This document shows positions 1 through 11,072 of a stretch of 64,000 bases of DNA, one piece after another. The DNA is taken from NCBI RefSeq assembly GCF_030272615.1, contig NC_081412.1:339628870-339692869 (forward strand), given 5' to 3'. The stretch is from Cryptomeria japonica (taxonomy: Eukaryota; Streptophyta; Pinopsida; Cupressales; Cupressaceae). The notes under the pieces are model-generated. The model saw only the letters and a program-made list of their open reading frames with translations, made no database searches and was not told the origin of the DNA. The position numbers and the translations under genes are program-made. Each line of letters begins with the position of its first letter. The first letter of the stretch is position 1.

Positions 1-808
1 GTAAACACTTTATTTTCAAATCCTTTTCATTTTCAACTAAAACCTTAAAAGATTTAAATTTTTTTGAAAGCTTCAGATTTCTCTTTTAAACAAGTAACAA
101 AGTCATGCGCGAAAAATCATCTATTAACAGCATAAAATATTTTTAACCTTGTAAATTTGTTGTCCTGCTTGGTCCACATAAGGTAGTATGGACTAACTCA
201 AGTGGTTTAGTTCTAGATAAGTCTTTGGATTTAAAATTGGTTCTAGTTTGCTTACCCTTACGAGAATCTTTAGAAACAATATATGCTTGTTTTTCAAGCT
301 TTGGCATGTCTCTGACAACTTCTTCTTGCTGATTTAAACTAGATTATCAAAACTCATATGCCCAAGTCTTCCGTGCCACAACCATGTTTCATCTAGCTGA
401 CTCAAACGACACTTTTCATCATTAGAATCATGAAGAATATATAAATTATTTGCTGTTCTAGTTGCATTTGCAATATGCTTCCCACTTTTACTAATGACAC
501 AACCATTCGAATAAAAAAGAAGATCATATCGTTGATCACATAACTGATTGACAATGAACAAATTGTGCTTCAAACCTTTAACATACAAGACATTCTCAAC
601 CGTTGTTTCTCCATCATTTAAGACTTCTCCATCATTTAAGACAATAGTACCAATACCTGCAACTCTTGTTGAAGAGTTACCTCCAAATTTGACTTTACCT
701 CCGTTCATTCTTCTAGGAGACTAATATTTGTTCTTGTCACCAGTCACGTGCCTAGAACAACCACTATCAACATACCAAATGTCTTTCTCATTTTGTGCTA
801 AAAATGCA
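1..808 (-). pseudogene. copia A protease, GAG-pre-integrase and integrase N-terminus (broken)
   Basis: Reverse-strand reading shows the copia protease active site DSGCSRHVTG near 740-785. A GAG-pre-integrase segment with WLWHGRLGHMSFDNL follows at about 340-400. The integrase core begins with LELVHTTLCGP and LLIDDFSRM near 50-190. Stops are present, for example just after the pre-integrase motif and inside the integrase core, and the reading frame shifts near 330. The rest of integrase and all of RT lie beyond the left edge. Products would be polyprotein segments processed by the element's own protease. Confidence 0.88.
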
Positions 809-810
809 GT

Positions 811-2371
811 TTACACAACTAAAGAGATTTCTGAACTTGGCTTCTCTTTTTTCCTCCAGATTTTGACATTCTCCTTTAGTTTCACTTTGGCATCCACCTT
901 TTTGGATGAATATGTCAAATTATTCTTACAAAATTTTACATAGTGACCAAGATTATTGCACTTATAACAAACAAAATTATAATTCGTCAGAGGAGCAAAA
1001 GGATTTTGATTCACAAAATTGAAATTTTTTCTACGAAATATTCTACAATTTGTAGCCTTGTGACCAAAATGGTTGCAAGAAAAACAATAACCATAAAAAT
1101 AATTATTGTTATATCTAGTCATATGAGCCTGTCCAGCATGAAAAAACCTATTGAAGTTACCATTTCTATTTTTAGGAACAAAACCAGCATTAGACTTCCG
1201 TTGTTCACCTCCTTAGGATTTAGAACATTGACTTTCATCATGGCCAGCTACACTCTTGCCAAGAGACCGCTTTTGTGATCTCAATTGACCATCCAGAGTC
1301 ATAGTACTATTCTGAAAGGTGTTCTTATTACGGAAATGTAGTGAGGATTTTTCTAACTTTGTCAATGAGACAAACTCACTTTCAAGTTTTTCACAAACAA
1401 CCTCCTTGTCCTTGAGTTCTTTTCTGAGATCTTCTTCAATCTTTTTACCTTATTCAATCTACACTTTAAGATCTTCAATAAGTTTTTCAGCAACCTCTAA
1501 TATAGTGTTTTTTTCAGAAACCTAGTTGATTTCCTCTCGTAGCAAACACTTTCAGACCTTGTTTCTTCTTTCTAAGCTTTTTTATTTCATTTAGAGCAAA
1601 TTTCAGTTCTTGTTCCAAATCTACTTCAACTTCTTCATCATTTTCAGACAAAGTTTCTTCTACAACCATAAAAGAACTTCATCATTTAGAGATTCTCGTT
1701 CATTAGCTTCTGACGAGCTACTTTCCTCTTTTGAATAGAGACTTCTTTTGGAGATGCAAAACTTTTTGCTTTTCTTCAAGAATTTCTTCTTCTTGTTTTT
1801 ATGATCATTTTCATAACTGCCGTCCTCCTCTTTCTCATAAGGACATTTTGAAGCAAAATGCCCTTTCTTGCCACTGTTAAAACATGTTAAAGACAACTTG
1901 CTTTTAGACTTATTAGAACTCTTCCTAGATTTTCTTGGAAAATGAGCTTGTTTTCCATAACTTTCTTCCTTTGAATTGTCACTAGATGTAGGACTTTTCT
2001 CTTTACCCTTCTTCGATATTTTGAAGGCAGTTTCTCTTTTTGAAGCTGCTTCAGCATTTGTTTTCATTTCATAATCCATCAGGATCCCATGTAGCTTATC
2101 AACCGTAGGCTTATCAAATTCAGACATCTCTTGGTGTGAAATCTTAAGGGCAACGATCTTAAGATTTTTGGAACAACTTTATCACCCAACTTCTCTCCCA
2201 AACCTTTCAAGGAATTGACTACTTCATCAACTCTTGCGAAATATTCTGCTATGCTCTCCTCTCGCATTTTTAGATCTTCAAACTGCATTCTGTGTCTCTA
2301 TAGCTTAGGATTGTTAACTGTCTCATCCCCTTTGTAAGCATTCCGTAATTTTTCCCACATGGCCTTGTTGG
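811..2371 (-). pseudogene. copia A gag with zinc knuckles (broken)
   Basis: On the reverse strand the UBN2-type copia gag runs from about 2371 to 1660 with the segment EESIAEYFARVDEVVNSLKG. A degenerate knuckle, CFNSGKKGHFASKC, lies at about 1850. A charged, coiled-coil-like linker covers about 1300-1640. Two good CCHC knuckles, CFSCNHFGHKATNC and CYKCNNLGHYVKFC, lie at about 940-1085. The first knuckle lacks its second Cys (Ser instead). Stops and shifts split the frame into at least three pieces. The role would be capsid or nucleocapsid of the virus-like particle. Confidence 0.85.
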
Positions 2372-2500
2372 TGTTGGAAATAAGCCACACCCGGACCGAC
2401 GATGGATTGGTCCATGAGGGGCCAGTAGCTTAGTGGTAGAGCACTCCAGCAGCGTATGGAAGGTCCTAGGTTCGAGTCCTAGCTGGTCCATGTTTCAACA
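2372..2500 (+). repeat. 129-bp LTR of copia B with embedded tRNA-like sequence
   Basis: It starts TGTTGGAAATAAGCC and ends GTTTCAACA, so the ends form TGTTG/CAACA inverted repeats. It is followed immediately by an initiator-Met-type primer binding site and then a copia gag, which fixes it as a 5' LTR. Two more 129-bp copies flank a 70-bp core at 48342-48669 on the other strand. At 129 bp it is extremely short for an LTR driving a coding copia element. No matching 3' LTR is in the window. Confidence 0.9.
2419..2490 (+). tRNA. tRNA-like sequence inside the LTR (not a normal tRNA gene)
   Basis: The 72 nt can be folded by eye into a cloverleaf. The 7-bp acceptor stem is GGGCCAG with CTGGTCC (one G-U), followed by discriminator A. 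The D arm is GCTT/GAGC. The T arm is CTAGG/CCTAG around TTCGAGT. The pol III A box (TAGCTTAGTGGTAG) and B box (GGTTCGAGTCC) look intact. The anticodon arm is weak: TCCA/TGGA with an 8-nt loop, and position 33 is C, not U. The isotype is not assignable; body features recall tRNA-Gly or tRNA-Ala. It more likely serves as an internal promoter or is a relic than as a translating tRNA. Confidence 0.7.
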
Positions 2501-2512
2501 TGGTATCAGAGC
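2501..2512 (+). other. primer binding site, initiator-Met tRNA type
   Basis: TGGTATCAGAGC directly abuts the CA end of the 129-bp LTR. This is the standard plant copia PBS complementary to the 3' end of initiator tRNA-Met. It shows that minus-strand priming uses initiator tRNA-Met, not the tRNA-like sequence carried in the LTR. Confidence 0.93.
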
Positions 2513-2592
2513 TATAGTTAAATCGAACCTGAGGGTATTCAATTTTGTGGAAAATTCAAGACAAGCATATGTCCAACATCACATTTCTCCTA

Positions 2593-4607
2593 ATGGCCAG
2601 CACTATCAGATTTGAAGATAGACTTGAAGGAGGTGATAACTTGACAGCATGGAAATTCAGAATTAAAATGATTCTAAGAGAAAATAAAGTTGAATCATTT
2701 GTAAAAACCAAAAAATAAGAACCTGAGACTGAACCTGACAAAGCGACAGGGATAGAAGGAAATGAAAAGGCTGTCAAGATCATAGTTGATGGGGTGAGGA
2801 ATAATATAATGCCCATCATAAAGAAACATGAGACGACCTACATGTTCAAAGCACTTGAAAATACATTCGAGATATCCAATGCAAGTCGAACCTTGGCCTT
2901 AAAACGAGAAATAAATCATATAGCTATGATCAAAGGGGAGTCAGTCAATGCTTACTTCATGCAGATATCAACCTTAAGGGATGAACTAGCAACCCTTGGA
3001 TACGAGATCCAAAGCAAAGAGTTAACACTCATTGCTCTAGATGGGCTACCTTGTGTGTGGGACACATTCATCCAAGGCATCAGTGCAAGGTCTAAATATC
3101 CAAAGTTTGAAAGGTTAAGAGATGACTGTCTCCAAGAAGAATCAAGGTTAAATAAGAAAGGAATAAAACAAAAGAATATGGATGAAGATCTTCAAGTCCT
3201 AAATACAAACTCTAATAAGAAAAGCAAGAAGAAGCAATTTAGGAAGAGGAAAGGTCATCAAGGCAAGAACACCTCGAAGAAGGATCTCTCACATATTTAA
3301 TGTTACAGGTGTGACAAATTCGGACACTACGTTGCCAAATGTCGGGAAAGAGCCAAACAATGAGACACATTTGCCAAAGAAGGAAAATCTAAAGGAGAAG
3401 ATGACTCCGAGAAGTATGTACTCTACTCAGCACTTACAAACCAAGCATCAAACAAGATTAACTCCTGGGTGATCGACAGTGGCTCATCCAGACACATTAC
3501 AGGGTTTAGAGAAGTGCTAGACCCCATGATAGAAGAGAATGATGAGGAAGTGACTATCGGAGATGACTCCACACATCCAGTCAAAGGAGTTGGAACCTGC
3601 ACCATCAAACTGAAATCAAGCATATCATTGCAACTTAAAGGAGTACTATATGTCCCAGGCATCAAGAGAAATCTAGTCTCTATATCAGCACTAGAGGATA
3701 ATGGGTACAGAGTGACCTTCATGGACAACAGAGTGTTGACTTGGCCAAGTAATTCATCTATCAAGAAAGCTAAAACCATTGGTCAAAGACAAGGCTACTT
3801 GTATGAGCTGTGCACAGAGCCCAACCTAGCCCTAATCCATGAAGCTATAGATGCTAATGAAGTTTGGCATAGAAGACTAGGTGACCTGAATTTTAGAGCT
3901 TTATCATCAATGGGAAACCTTGTAACAGGTCTACCTAAGTTAAAGCAATATCATTCAGGGGCATGCAAGGGATGTGCCCTAGGTAAAAATACTAAGGGTA
4001 TTTTTCAAAATAGTACTAGGAAACCAAGCAAAGTTTTAGAGTTAGTTCATTCTGATGTATGTGGACCTATGTCCGTACCTTCTTTAGGGGGATTTCTGTA
4101 TTATGTAATATTTGTTGATGACTACTCTAGGAAAACTTGGATCTACTTTCTAAAATGTAAAGAATCAAAAGATATCCTTAATAGGTTTAAGGAATTGAAA
4201 TTACTAACAGAAAACTACTCAGGAAATAAAATTAAAACCTTAAGAACTGACAAGGGGGGGAGGGAATACACCTCAGATTTGTTTAAGGATTTTTGTAAAA
4301 GTACTGGGATTAAGAGACAACTTACTATACCTTATAATCCTCAACAAAATGGGGTACCTGAAAGGAAAAATAGGACAACTGTAGAAGCTGCCAAAGCCAT
4401 GATTCTTGATCAGAATCTAAATACCAATCTTTGGGCAGAAGCAACCAATATTGTTGTATATATACAAAATAGATGTCCTCACTCCCATCTTGAAGATAAA
4501 ACCCCTGAGGAAGTCTTTACTAAAACAAAGCCAGATATTAGCCACCTTAGGATATTTGGGTGCCCTGTCTGAAAAAGGGGAATACTTGTAGGATATAGTG
4601 AAAACTA
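2593..4607 (+). pseudogene. copia B gag-protease-integrase polyprotein (broken)
   Basis: One frame runs from the ATG at 2593 to 4607. Gag comes first (LEGGDNLTAWKFRIK, then a UBN2-like region to about 3200), then one CCHC knuckle CYRCDKFGHYVAKC just after 3300. Protease shows SWVIDSGSSRHITG at 3463-3504. GAG-pre-integrase shows VWHRRLGDLNFRAL, and the integrase zinc region and core carry HSDVCGP, LRTDKGG and PERKNR as the D, D and E positions. In-frame stops lie at 2716, 3298, 3361 and 4570. A short deletion near 4570 precedes KRGILVGYSEN. The frame is cut at 4607 by an LTR-like block; the RT of this or a near-identical element resumes at 8263. Confidence 0.92.
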
Positions 4608-5735
4608 TGTTGGCATTTTTGGCACTGAGTTGTCATTGATGTCAAGCGGTGGAGATGAAGAGGCACCGGTGGAGATGAAGAGGTAGAGTGATAAGATGTG
4701 CAACCGGTTCTGGATGCTATACCGGTCAAACGGTGAAGAACTTGATCGGTGAAGAACAGAGGAAGGCCGTGTCTTGATTGGTGTAATGCCACGTGAAGCT
4801 GAGGTGGCAAGTAGGGTGTAGGTGGTGAAGTTTCATTCCCAGGGTTGAGGAAACTGATATTCGTCATTAATGAAGGAACCGCATATCAAGGAATCGTATC
4901 ACACTGATTGCGGCTCGAGGAGTAAGGAATGAAAGAGGAAGATCAGGGTAGTAGTTGGCTTCTGGATCCAAGACAGAAGATCGGATTGAAAGATCACCTC
5001 GAGAAGGAAACAATGGGGGCATTAATGGCAATTTGTCAAATGCAAATCTAAAATGAAGGATCGCGTTTCTCGTATCTGGAAAAGCACGAAAATGATGGAG
5101 AAGAATAGATGGACTTCAAGGAGAACGGATGGACTTCAAGGAGATCAGATCTTGCAAATCTGATTTGATTTGATTTGATTTGATTTGCCTCGAGGATGGT
5201 GTAGAAACCCTAACTGCCCGGGTTTTGAATCTGCTTTTTGGCGGGAACCCATTTGATAAGAAAAAGGAACTATGGACAGAAGAGCTGATGTTGCTGTGGT
5301 GTAGATTGGCGTATAGAAGAGAAGTTAGAAGAAGGAAGTGAGAAGGAGGAGAGGTTTCGATCAAGTTACAGTACGAGGTAGCAGACAAACCGGTGAGTGG
5401 CTTGTACTGGTAGTTTTTGAATAGAGCGGTTGTGCTAAAATAGTGAGGTGTGGAAGTGCAGGCAGCATCTTGGAGTGACACAGTGTGTAGAGACACGATG
5501 ATTTAATTGATTCAAGAGTTGCAAAACTCATTTGCAGCAAGAAGCCTTAATTGCATTTAATCAGTATTTCAATATGCATCGCCAAGTCTGAGCTTGGTAC
5601 AGGGGTTGGTGCTCCTTGGGTTGGTGCCCAAAATCTTTGTAAATCCTCGTAAATCTGGTGTTTTTGTTTGATTGTGTGTGCATGGGTGTAATGTTCCTAG
5701 TTGGGGATTGGATTATTTGGCGTCCAAGTCCTCCA
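4608..5735 (+). repeat. LTR-like block (probable solo copia-type LTR)
   Basis: It starts TGTTGGCATTTTTGG exactly where the copia integrase breaks off. It ends near CCAAGTCCTCCA after a U5-like stretch with two GGTTGGTGC motifs, recalling those in the 25929-28838 LTR. The flanks AACTA and AACAA could be a decayed 5-bp TSD with one mismatch. No coding sequence was recognised. The right boundary is tentative. Confidence 0.5.
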
Positions 5736-6229
5736 AACAAACGTTAGTATACAAACAATATGAAAGGTAATTAAACATATATATTTATTTGCGCAATTAT
5801 ACAAGAAAGACTGTGATACGTTATTCTACATATTTAACAATTAATGTTAAACTAATTTATTGTTATCTATTAAAAGGATACAATACTTAGTTAGACCTTG
5901 CCTGGATTGACCCAACCCTCTATTGAGAAACATTTCTCAGTTAGGAGCAGTCCAAGATGTCATCCTCCTAAGGTCTCTATTTGGGATCTCTAGTAATGAG
6001 TGAAATCATTAATGCTCTCAAGCTTGGCAGAGATCCCACCCCTTCTCAAGCCTCTCTAGCTCTAACATATGCATATGATTAATCTCTACGATATATATAT
6101 TGTGTCTAAGAGATTCCCTATGAATGTCTCTCTAGATTCCTCTTGGAATCTTGGCATTCAACTCTGCTCTGAAATGCCTCAACGATTCCTAGCTCTATAA
6201 ATTTCCTCTGAAGCAATCTCTATTTCCTC

Positions 6230-6450
6230 TATTTTAATTCTGAGTGTATCTCTACAATCTTATGGTAATTTGTTTTTTTAACGTCACTAATATATTGCTA
6301 TTATAATATAATCTTGAATGTATCTCTGTTTCTAGAAATGTTATTACAATTCTGGGTGCATCTCTATGATGCTAATTCTGAATGTATCTCTGCAACTTTG
6401 ATTCTAAATGCATCTCTGTTAATTTAGAATGTATCTCTGTTATTTATCGG
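6230..6450. repeat. cluster of degenerate ATGTATCTCTGT repeats
   Basis: Within about 200 bp the motif, read forward as (G/A)TGTATCTCTGT or ATGCATCTCTGT, recurs at least six times at irregular spacing. An example is the TGAATGTATCTCTG pair around 6310 and 6380. It lies in the LTR of chromovirus remnant 1 and may be a diverged short tandem array. Confidence 0.6.
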
Positions 6451-6888
6451 CTATTCTATTTAAGTCTATCTTGCAGTATGATTCGAATTCTACGGTATTA
6501 TTTATGAAATATTTACTATGGTTTAGGGTGAACCAATTATCGATTACTTGCTGGGGGTGTATCTTGGATATGCTGGGTACGCTTCCCTCCTTCCACGATT
6601 TTGCTTCCAACGTGGCTATCCTTCTTTGCATCCTCCTCCTTGCTCAGCGCAACCCCGTGGTCTTATATATTTGGCTTGGTTCCCGTCAAGGGGCGTGACT
6701 CCTGTGCGTGACTAATATATATTTTGCCTGTATTAGTTTAATCCTTTCGTGACTTAAGGTTTCTCTTTTAATTATCGGCTCCAATGCTATCCTTAACATT
6801 ATTGGTTTATCCTTAATAAATAACGGTTTACTTGCTTATTTATTTGTTTCATCATTATTAATTAATATTTACCAAGATTTTTTCTTTA

Positions 6889-7066
6889 TTTATTAATTAT
6901 TATTTGTCCCTCATGTTATTTGTAGCATTTGATTAAAAGGTGATATATATATATAAAAAATGAATAATAATTAAATAATAATTAATTATTATTTGTCCCT
7001 CATGTTATTTGTAGCATTTGATTAAAAGGTGATATATATATATAAAATGAATAATAATTAAATAAT
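6889..7066. repeat. 89-bp direct tandem duplication
   Basis: Two almost identical adjacent copies contain TTTGTCCCTCATGTTATTTG. The same landmark begins at about 6903 and 6992, giving an 89-bp period. Each carries a short TATATATATA run before ATGAATAATAATT. The near identity implies a recent slippage or duplication inside the old LTR. Confidence 0.8.
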
Positions 7067-7128
7067 AATTAATAATTAAAATTGTTGTGTATTTGACAAG
7101 AATAAGGTATCAGGATATCATATTTACA

Positions 7129-8262
7129 TTAATCGGGGGTCATTGCAGTCCCTCCCTCCCGACTTTGCTTGTCCTCAAGCATTTTAAGAGCCTCTTCCTT
7201 CTCCCAAGTAGCATCTTCATTGGGTAGTCCTTTCCATTTGATTAGGATCTCTTTCACTGTTCGATTCCTCAATTTCTTTTCTCTAGTATCAATGATGACT
7301 TCAGGCTCTAGAATAAGTTGTCCCTTATCATCAAGAGGGGGCAATGCTTCACATGGTACCACTTCTTGTCCCAAAACTCTTTTTAATCTGGATACATGAA
7401 ATACATTGTGAATTCGGCTATCTTTGGGAAGCTCTAATTCATAGGCCACTTCTCCTACCTTCCGTGTTACACGGTACAGTCCATAGAATCGGGGTTTGAG
7501 TTTCTGTGTCCCATTCTTTTTGATGGATGTCTGTTTATATGGTTGCAGCTGCAAGAAGACTAGATCCCCTACTTCAAATGATCTCTCCACTCGCTTCTTG
7601 TCTGCATAGAATTTTTGCTGATTTTGGGGATGATGTAAATTGTCTCTGAGAGCTTTCATGAGGTCAATGTTCTTTTGGATAAACTCTTGAGAACTAGGTA
7701 CTTTGCTATCTTGGGTGTTCAATCCTCCAAAAGATGGGGCCTCATAACTGTATAGTGCTTTGAATGGACTCATCCCTATAGACAAATGGTGGGTGGTATT
7801 ATAACAATATTCTCCCAGATGCAACCATCTAATCCAACTTGTTTGTTGGCCCGTGACATAGTTCCTTAAGTACCCTTCTATCCATTTATTTACTACCTCT
7901 GTTTGCCCGTCAGTCTGGGGGTGATAACTAGTGCTTGGTGTTAATGTTGTTCCTGCTAACCTAAAAAGTTCTTGCCAGAATTTGCTAAGGAATTTACTAT
8001 CTCTATCACTTACAATGTTCTGGGGAAGCCCGTGGAGGCGGAAGACTTCTCTAAAGAATAGTTCTGCTATTTGTTGTGCTTTAAACTCTGAGGAGGTAGG
8101 GAAAAAGTGAGCATATTTTGTGAGTCTGTCCACCACTACATAAATGTTGTCTTTCCCCTAAACTTTGGGTAATCCTGTTATAAAATCCATAGATATACTT
8201 TCCCATATCTGGCTTGGGATAGGGAGTGGTTGTAATAGTCCTGCCGGATGTGAACCTAACAA
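7129..8262 (-). pseudogene. Ty3/gypsy chromovirus integrase with chromodomain (fragment)
   Basis: The reverse frame begins inside the integrase core. [10 protein letters not shown] with VVVDRLTKYAHFF, IVSDRDSKF and TDGQTEVVNKW carry intact D, D and E residues. The GPF-like SH3 region is RFYGLYRVTRKVGEVAYEL. The C-terminal chromodomain is LIKWKGLPNEDATWE. It ends MTPD and stops at 7129, just inside the LTR. One in-frame stop lies near 8158. RT, RNase H and the zinc-binding N-terminus of integrase are missing because copia RT sequence starts at 8263. The chromodomain normally tethers integration to histone-marked chromatin. Confidence 0.92.
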
Positions 8263-8790
8263 TGTATCAGATGCACTTAAACATCAAATATGGAAAGATG
8301 CCATGTCTGGGGAATATCAGTCCATTATGAAGAATGATGTTTGGGAAATTGTTCCTAGGCCAACTAGAAAATCTGTTGTTTCTTCCAAATGGCTTTTCAA
8401 GATCAAACATGTTGCAGATGGCAGTATTGAAAAACGCAAGGCCAGATTTGTTGCCAGAGTATTTTCTCAAAAGGAAGGAATTGATTATGAAGAAACATTT
8501 GCACCTGTAGTCAGATACACCTCAGTAGGAGTCGTCTTAGCCATTGCAGCAGCAAATGGATGGAAAGTTCATCAAATGGATGTTAAGACAACATTCCTTA
8601 ATGGTGAGATCTCAGAAGAAGTATACCTAGAGCAACCTAAAGGGTTTGAGATTCATGATGCAGAGTCTCATGTGTGTAGACTCAAGAAAGCTCTCTACGA
8701 GCTTAAACAGGCTCCCAGGGCCTGGTATGAAAAAATTGATACTTATCTCTTAGAACTAGGCTTCTCTAAGAATGATGCAGATGTTGATAG
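8263..8790 (+). pseudogene. copia reverse transcriptase, N-terminal half (fragment)
   Basis: The forward frame has KNDVWEIVPRPTRKSVVSSKW, KARFVARVFSQKEGIDYEET, HQMDVKTTFLNG and LYELKQAPRAWYEKID, the classic copia RT blocks up to the region before the YVDD box. It breaks off after GFSKNDADVD at about 8790, where LTR sequence begins, so the catalytic YVDD and all RNase H are missing. Orientation and position fit a continuation of copia B after the insertions at 4608-8262. Family is certain; membership in copia B is inferred. Confidence 0.88.
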
Positions 8791-9213
8791 CGGTAATTTG
8801 AACATCTATAACTTTACGTGAGAAGATTGCACTAGCTTTGTGTAGTTGTTCATTGATGTTGAAGCAAAGTCTAGGAGAGTCTCAGCAAGTCATTCAGTAC
8901 ATCCTACATTCCTAGGAGTAGATTAGACTCTCTAAACCCTTTCCTTTTCATCTTTCTTTGTTAGATGAGTTAGTCCCAAGTTCCAGCAATGTCCGAGTAT
9001 TCAAGCATTCATGTACAATGTAAGTGCCCTTGTGAATCTAGCATATGACATCAACCATTGAGCTTATCTACGAGTCAAAACCTGACATTTCGTAACCTTG
9101 GAGTTGTTTCATTCGATCGCAAAGCATTGCGTTTGAGAGACTTTGTTCAAGAGAGGATAAGATACCTTGGTATTTTATTCTATGTTCACATGTGCATAAA
9201 AAACACATCAACA
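8791..9213 (+). repeat. B-family LTR 3' end fragment
   Basis: It matches the terminal part of the 20346-24271 unit: ACTTTGTTCAAGAGAGGATA, CTTGGTATTTTATTCTATGTT and a final CACATCAACA. It joins the truncated copia RT at its left without a recognisable LTR start, so only the U5-like end is present. Confidence 0.8.
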
Positions 9214-10452
9214 CTTCGTCTCATTCTTGATTGAGCTTTGATAATGTTGAGTATCAAAAGATATGCCTCAATTACCTTCAACTTGTGATGAGTTACTAGG
9301 ATCAACTAGCGAAGCTGGCGCGTAGTCATGACTTATCCAATCACATCATTATTCGAAGATAAGGTGTCCACGTTCAATGCACCTAGCTCATACATCAAAG
9401 AGGATAACTATCACATGTGTGCACAAAGTTCGATGTACGTACCATTGTTACCTATTGGTCAATTATTCAAGGAAGGACATGTGTCCATTTTATTGTAATT
9501 CTATCGTTGTTAAAACGTTAAATGCTTAGTAATGGGTGTAGCAAATGCTTTGTAATGGGTGTAACAACCCTAACTAGGTTTTCTATCTTTCAATATTGGC
9601 CATTGATGAGGATTTGATCTTGGCTCTTCATTGTAATAAGAGCACTATTTAAGGTTCAACTTCTTCATTTGTAAAGGTGTAGAAAGTAGTTGATAGCAAG
9701 CAGGTAGTAGTTAGAGTAGAGTAGGAAGAGAAGGGGAAGATTGATGTGAAGACATTATTGTAAGAAGCATGTAAACTTCATTGAAGATATGGTGAAATTT
9801 ATATGTTGATTCAGCAATTTGCATGATCTCTACTTCTCATTTAATTTTCATGTTGTTTAGATGAATGGAAAAACTTTGTGCATGATCAATGTTGAATTCG
9901 TACATCCATACTACTAACACTTTGTTGATTGTAAAGTGCCCTGCGTAGTCAAATGGATCCATCTTAGCTAAGTTTAACTTCAATTATAACTCTTTCATTG
10001 ATATGCTTCACCTTGAGGATATCTATGGTTGTAGTGGTGATTTGAAAATCATTAGCTATCCTTAGAAGATCGCACTAGCCTTGTGGAGATGTTTGTTGCA
10101 TGTGAAAACAAATCTTAGTTGTGTTTCACCAAAGATTGTCCATCGCTCTTACATTCTTAGGTTTAGATTAGCTTTTTCAACCCTTGTGGTTTTTTTTTTG
10201 ATTTTAAGTCAAGTAAAATTCCACGTGCCAACAATATTCAAGCATTCAAGATTTAACGTAAGTCCACCTTGTGATTCCAGCAATATCACATCAAACAACT
10301 GAGTCTATCCAAGAGCATGTCAAGACCTGACATTCGGAACCTTGGAGTCATCCCATTTGATGACGCAGTTGAGCAGTTTGGTGGATTTTGTTGAAGAGAG
10401 GATAGAATTTAGTATTTTATGCTGTGTTGTATAGTGCGTAAAAACACCATCA
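9214..10452 (+). repeat. second B-family LTR-like fragment with TATA region
   Basis: It holds the family's promoter-proximal block (TTGGCCATTGAT, then ATTGTAATAAG, then a TATTTAAGG box at about 9647) and a more diverged 3' end around 10320-10452 (GAACCTTGGAGTC, ending ACACCATCAA). Together with 8791-9213 it gives two partial ends in the same direction with about 250 bp between them. This may be a collapsed element. No coding sequence was seen. Confidence 0.65.
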
Positions 10453-10841
10453 ATAGTACCATGCTTCAATGATGGGCTTTTTTTGTGCATGCTTCTTATT
10501 TTTGAATTACCTTGGGTAGAATCTTATCTGATGAGAGGTGCTGATAATTTATCGATATCTGTTTAACTTTTTAAATACATTTATGTTATGAAAATGGTTT
10601 GAGCTTCTGAAATGTGGTTAATTTTATAATTGTCTATAATGCTTAGTATTGTTCATACGAATTAATTCTAGACTAATGCAAAATGCCTCTGTCATTGCAA
10701 TTTAGATTCAAATTATATCCTGTAACTAATAATGTGGTCTGTTTTATGTTTTATATTTAGTGGATGGAACTATTTGATGAATAGTAAAATTGTTGTTAAA
10801 TTAATATTGTTATTCTCATTAATTGTTCTTTTGAATGTAGA
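10453..10841. other. low-copy non-coding stretch
   Basis: AT-rich sequence with no recognisable retroelement motif and no long frame. It lies directly upstream of the candidate exons at 10842-11265 and could be intronic. Confidence 0.4.
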
Positions 10842-10925
10842 TTTCTTGAGTACTATGCAAATGATTATGAAGTCCAAAATATACTTAGTAGAGTTGTCCT
10901 GGGAATTAATGAAAGAAACATTTAA
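10842..10925 (+). other. possible exon (weak)
   Basis: Directly after a good acceptor (TTTTGAATGTAG) one frame reads FLEYYANDYEVQNILSRVV and continues to a TAA at 10923. The composition is protein-like and unlike the neighbouring repeats. No convincing donor site is visible before the stop and no family was recognised. It could be an exon of the same gene as the 11073 exon, or chance. Confidence 0.3.
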
Positions 10926-11072
10926 GTTTTCAAATTAGTATGAGATATTCAGGGCAGAGATTGTAGTAACACATGCAACTGGCCAGTGCTGTTTTTATGT
11001 GACTTCTATTTGTTTGCAAATATATGTATTAAAAAACGTTACTACTCAGTAATGTCTTTGTTTATCTTCCAG

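Larger units (their letters stand above)
1..2371 (-). mobile_element. Ty1/copia retrotransposon A, 5' half of coding region
   Basis: Read on the reverse strand this is a copia gag, protease, GAG-pre-integrase and integrase start, in the usual order. It leaves the window at the left edge. Its gag is cut at 2371 by the LTR of copia B, just inside a WEKLRNAY-type gag segment, so copia B landed in it. No LTR, RT or RNase H of this copy is inside the window. Stops and frameshifts show that it is dead. Family assignment is secure from domain order; the lineage was not determined. Confidence 0.9.
5741..7147 (-). repeat. 3' LTR region of chromovirus remnant 1
   Basis: Next to the integrase frame, the reverse strand reads a purine tract GGGAGGGAGGGAC and then TGCAATGACCCCC, so an LTR begins at 7147 and runs leftward. 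The body is AT-rich, carries a 6230-6450 motif cluster and an 89-bp tandem duplication, and has no coding sequence. The left limit is only the end of the neighbouring block; a matching CA end was not proven. Confidence 0.55.

Noticed and set aside
2419-2490. Functional tRNA gene
   Set aside because: The anticodon arm is weak, position 33 is C, and the sequence sits exactly inside an LTR present in three copies. It is annotated as a tRNA-like part of the element.
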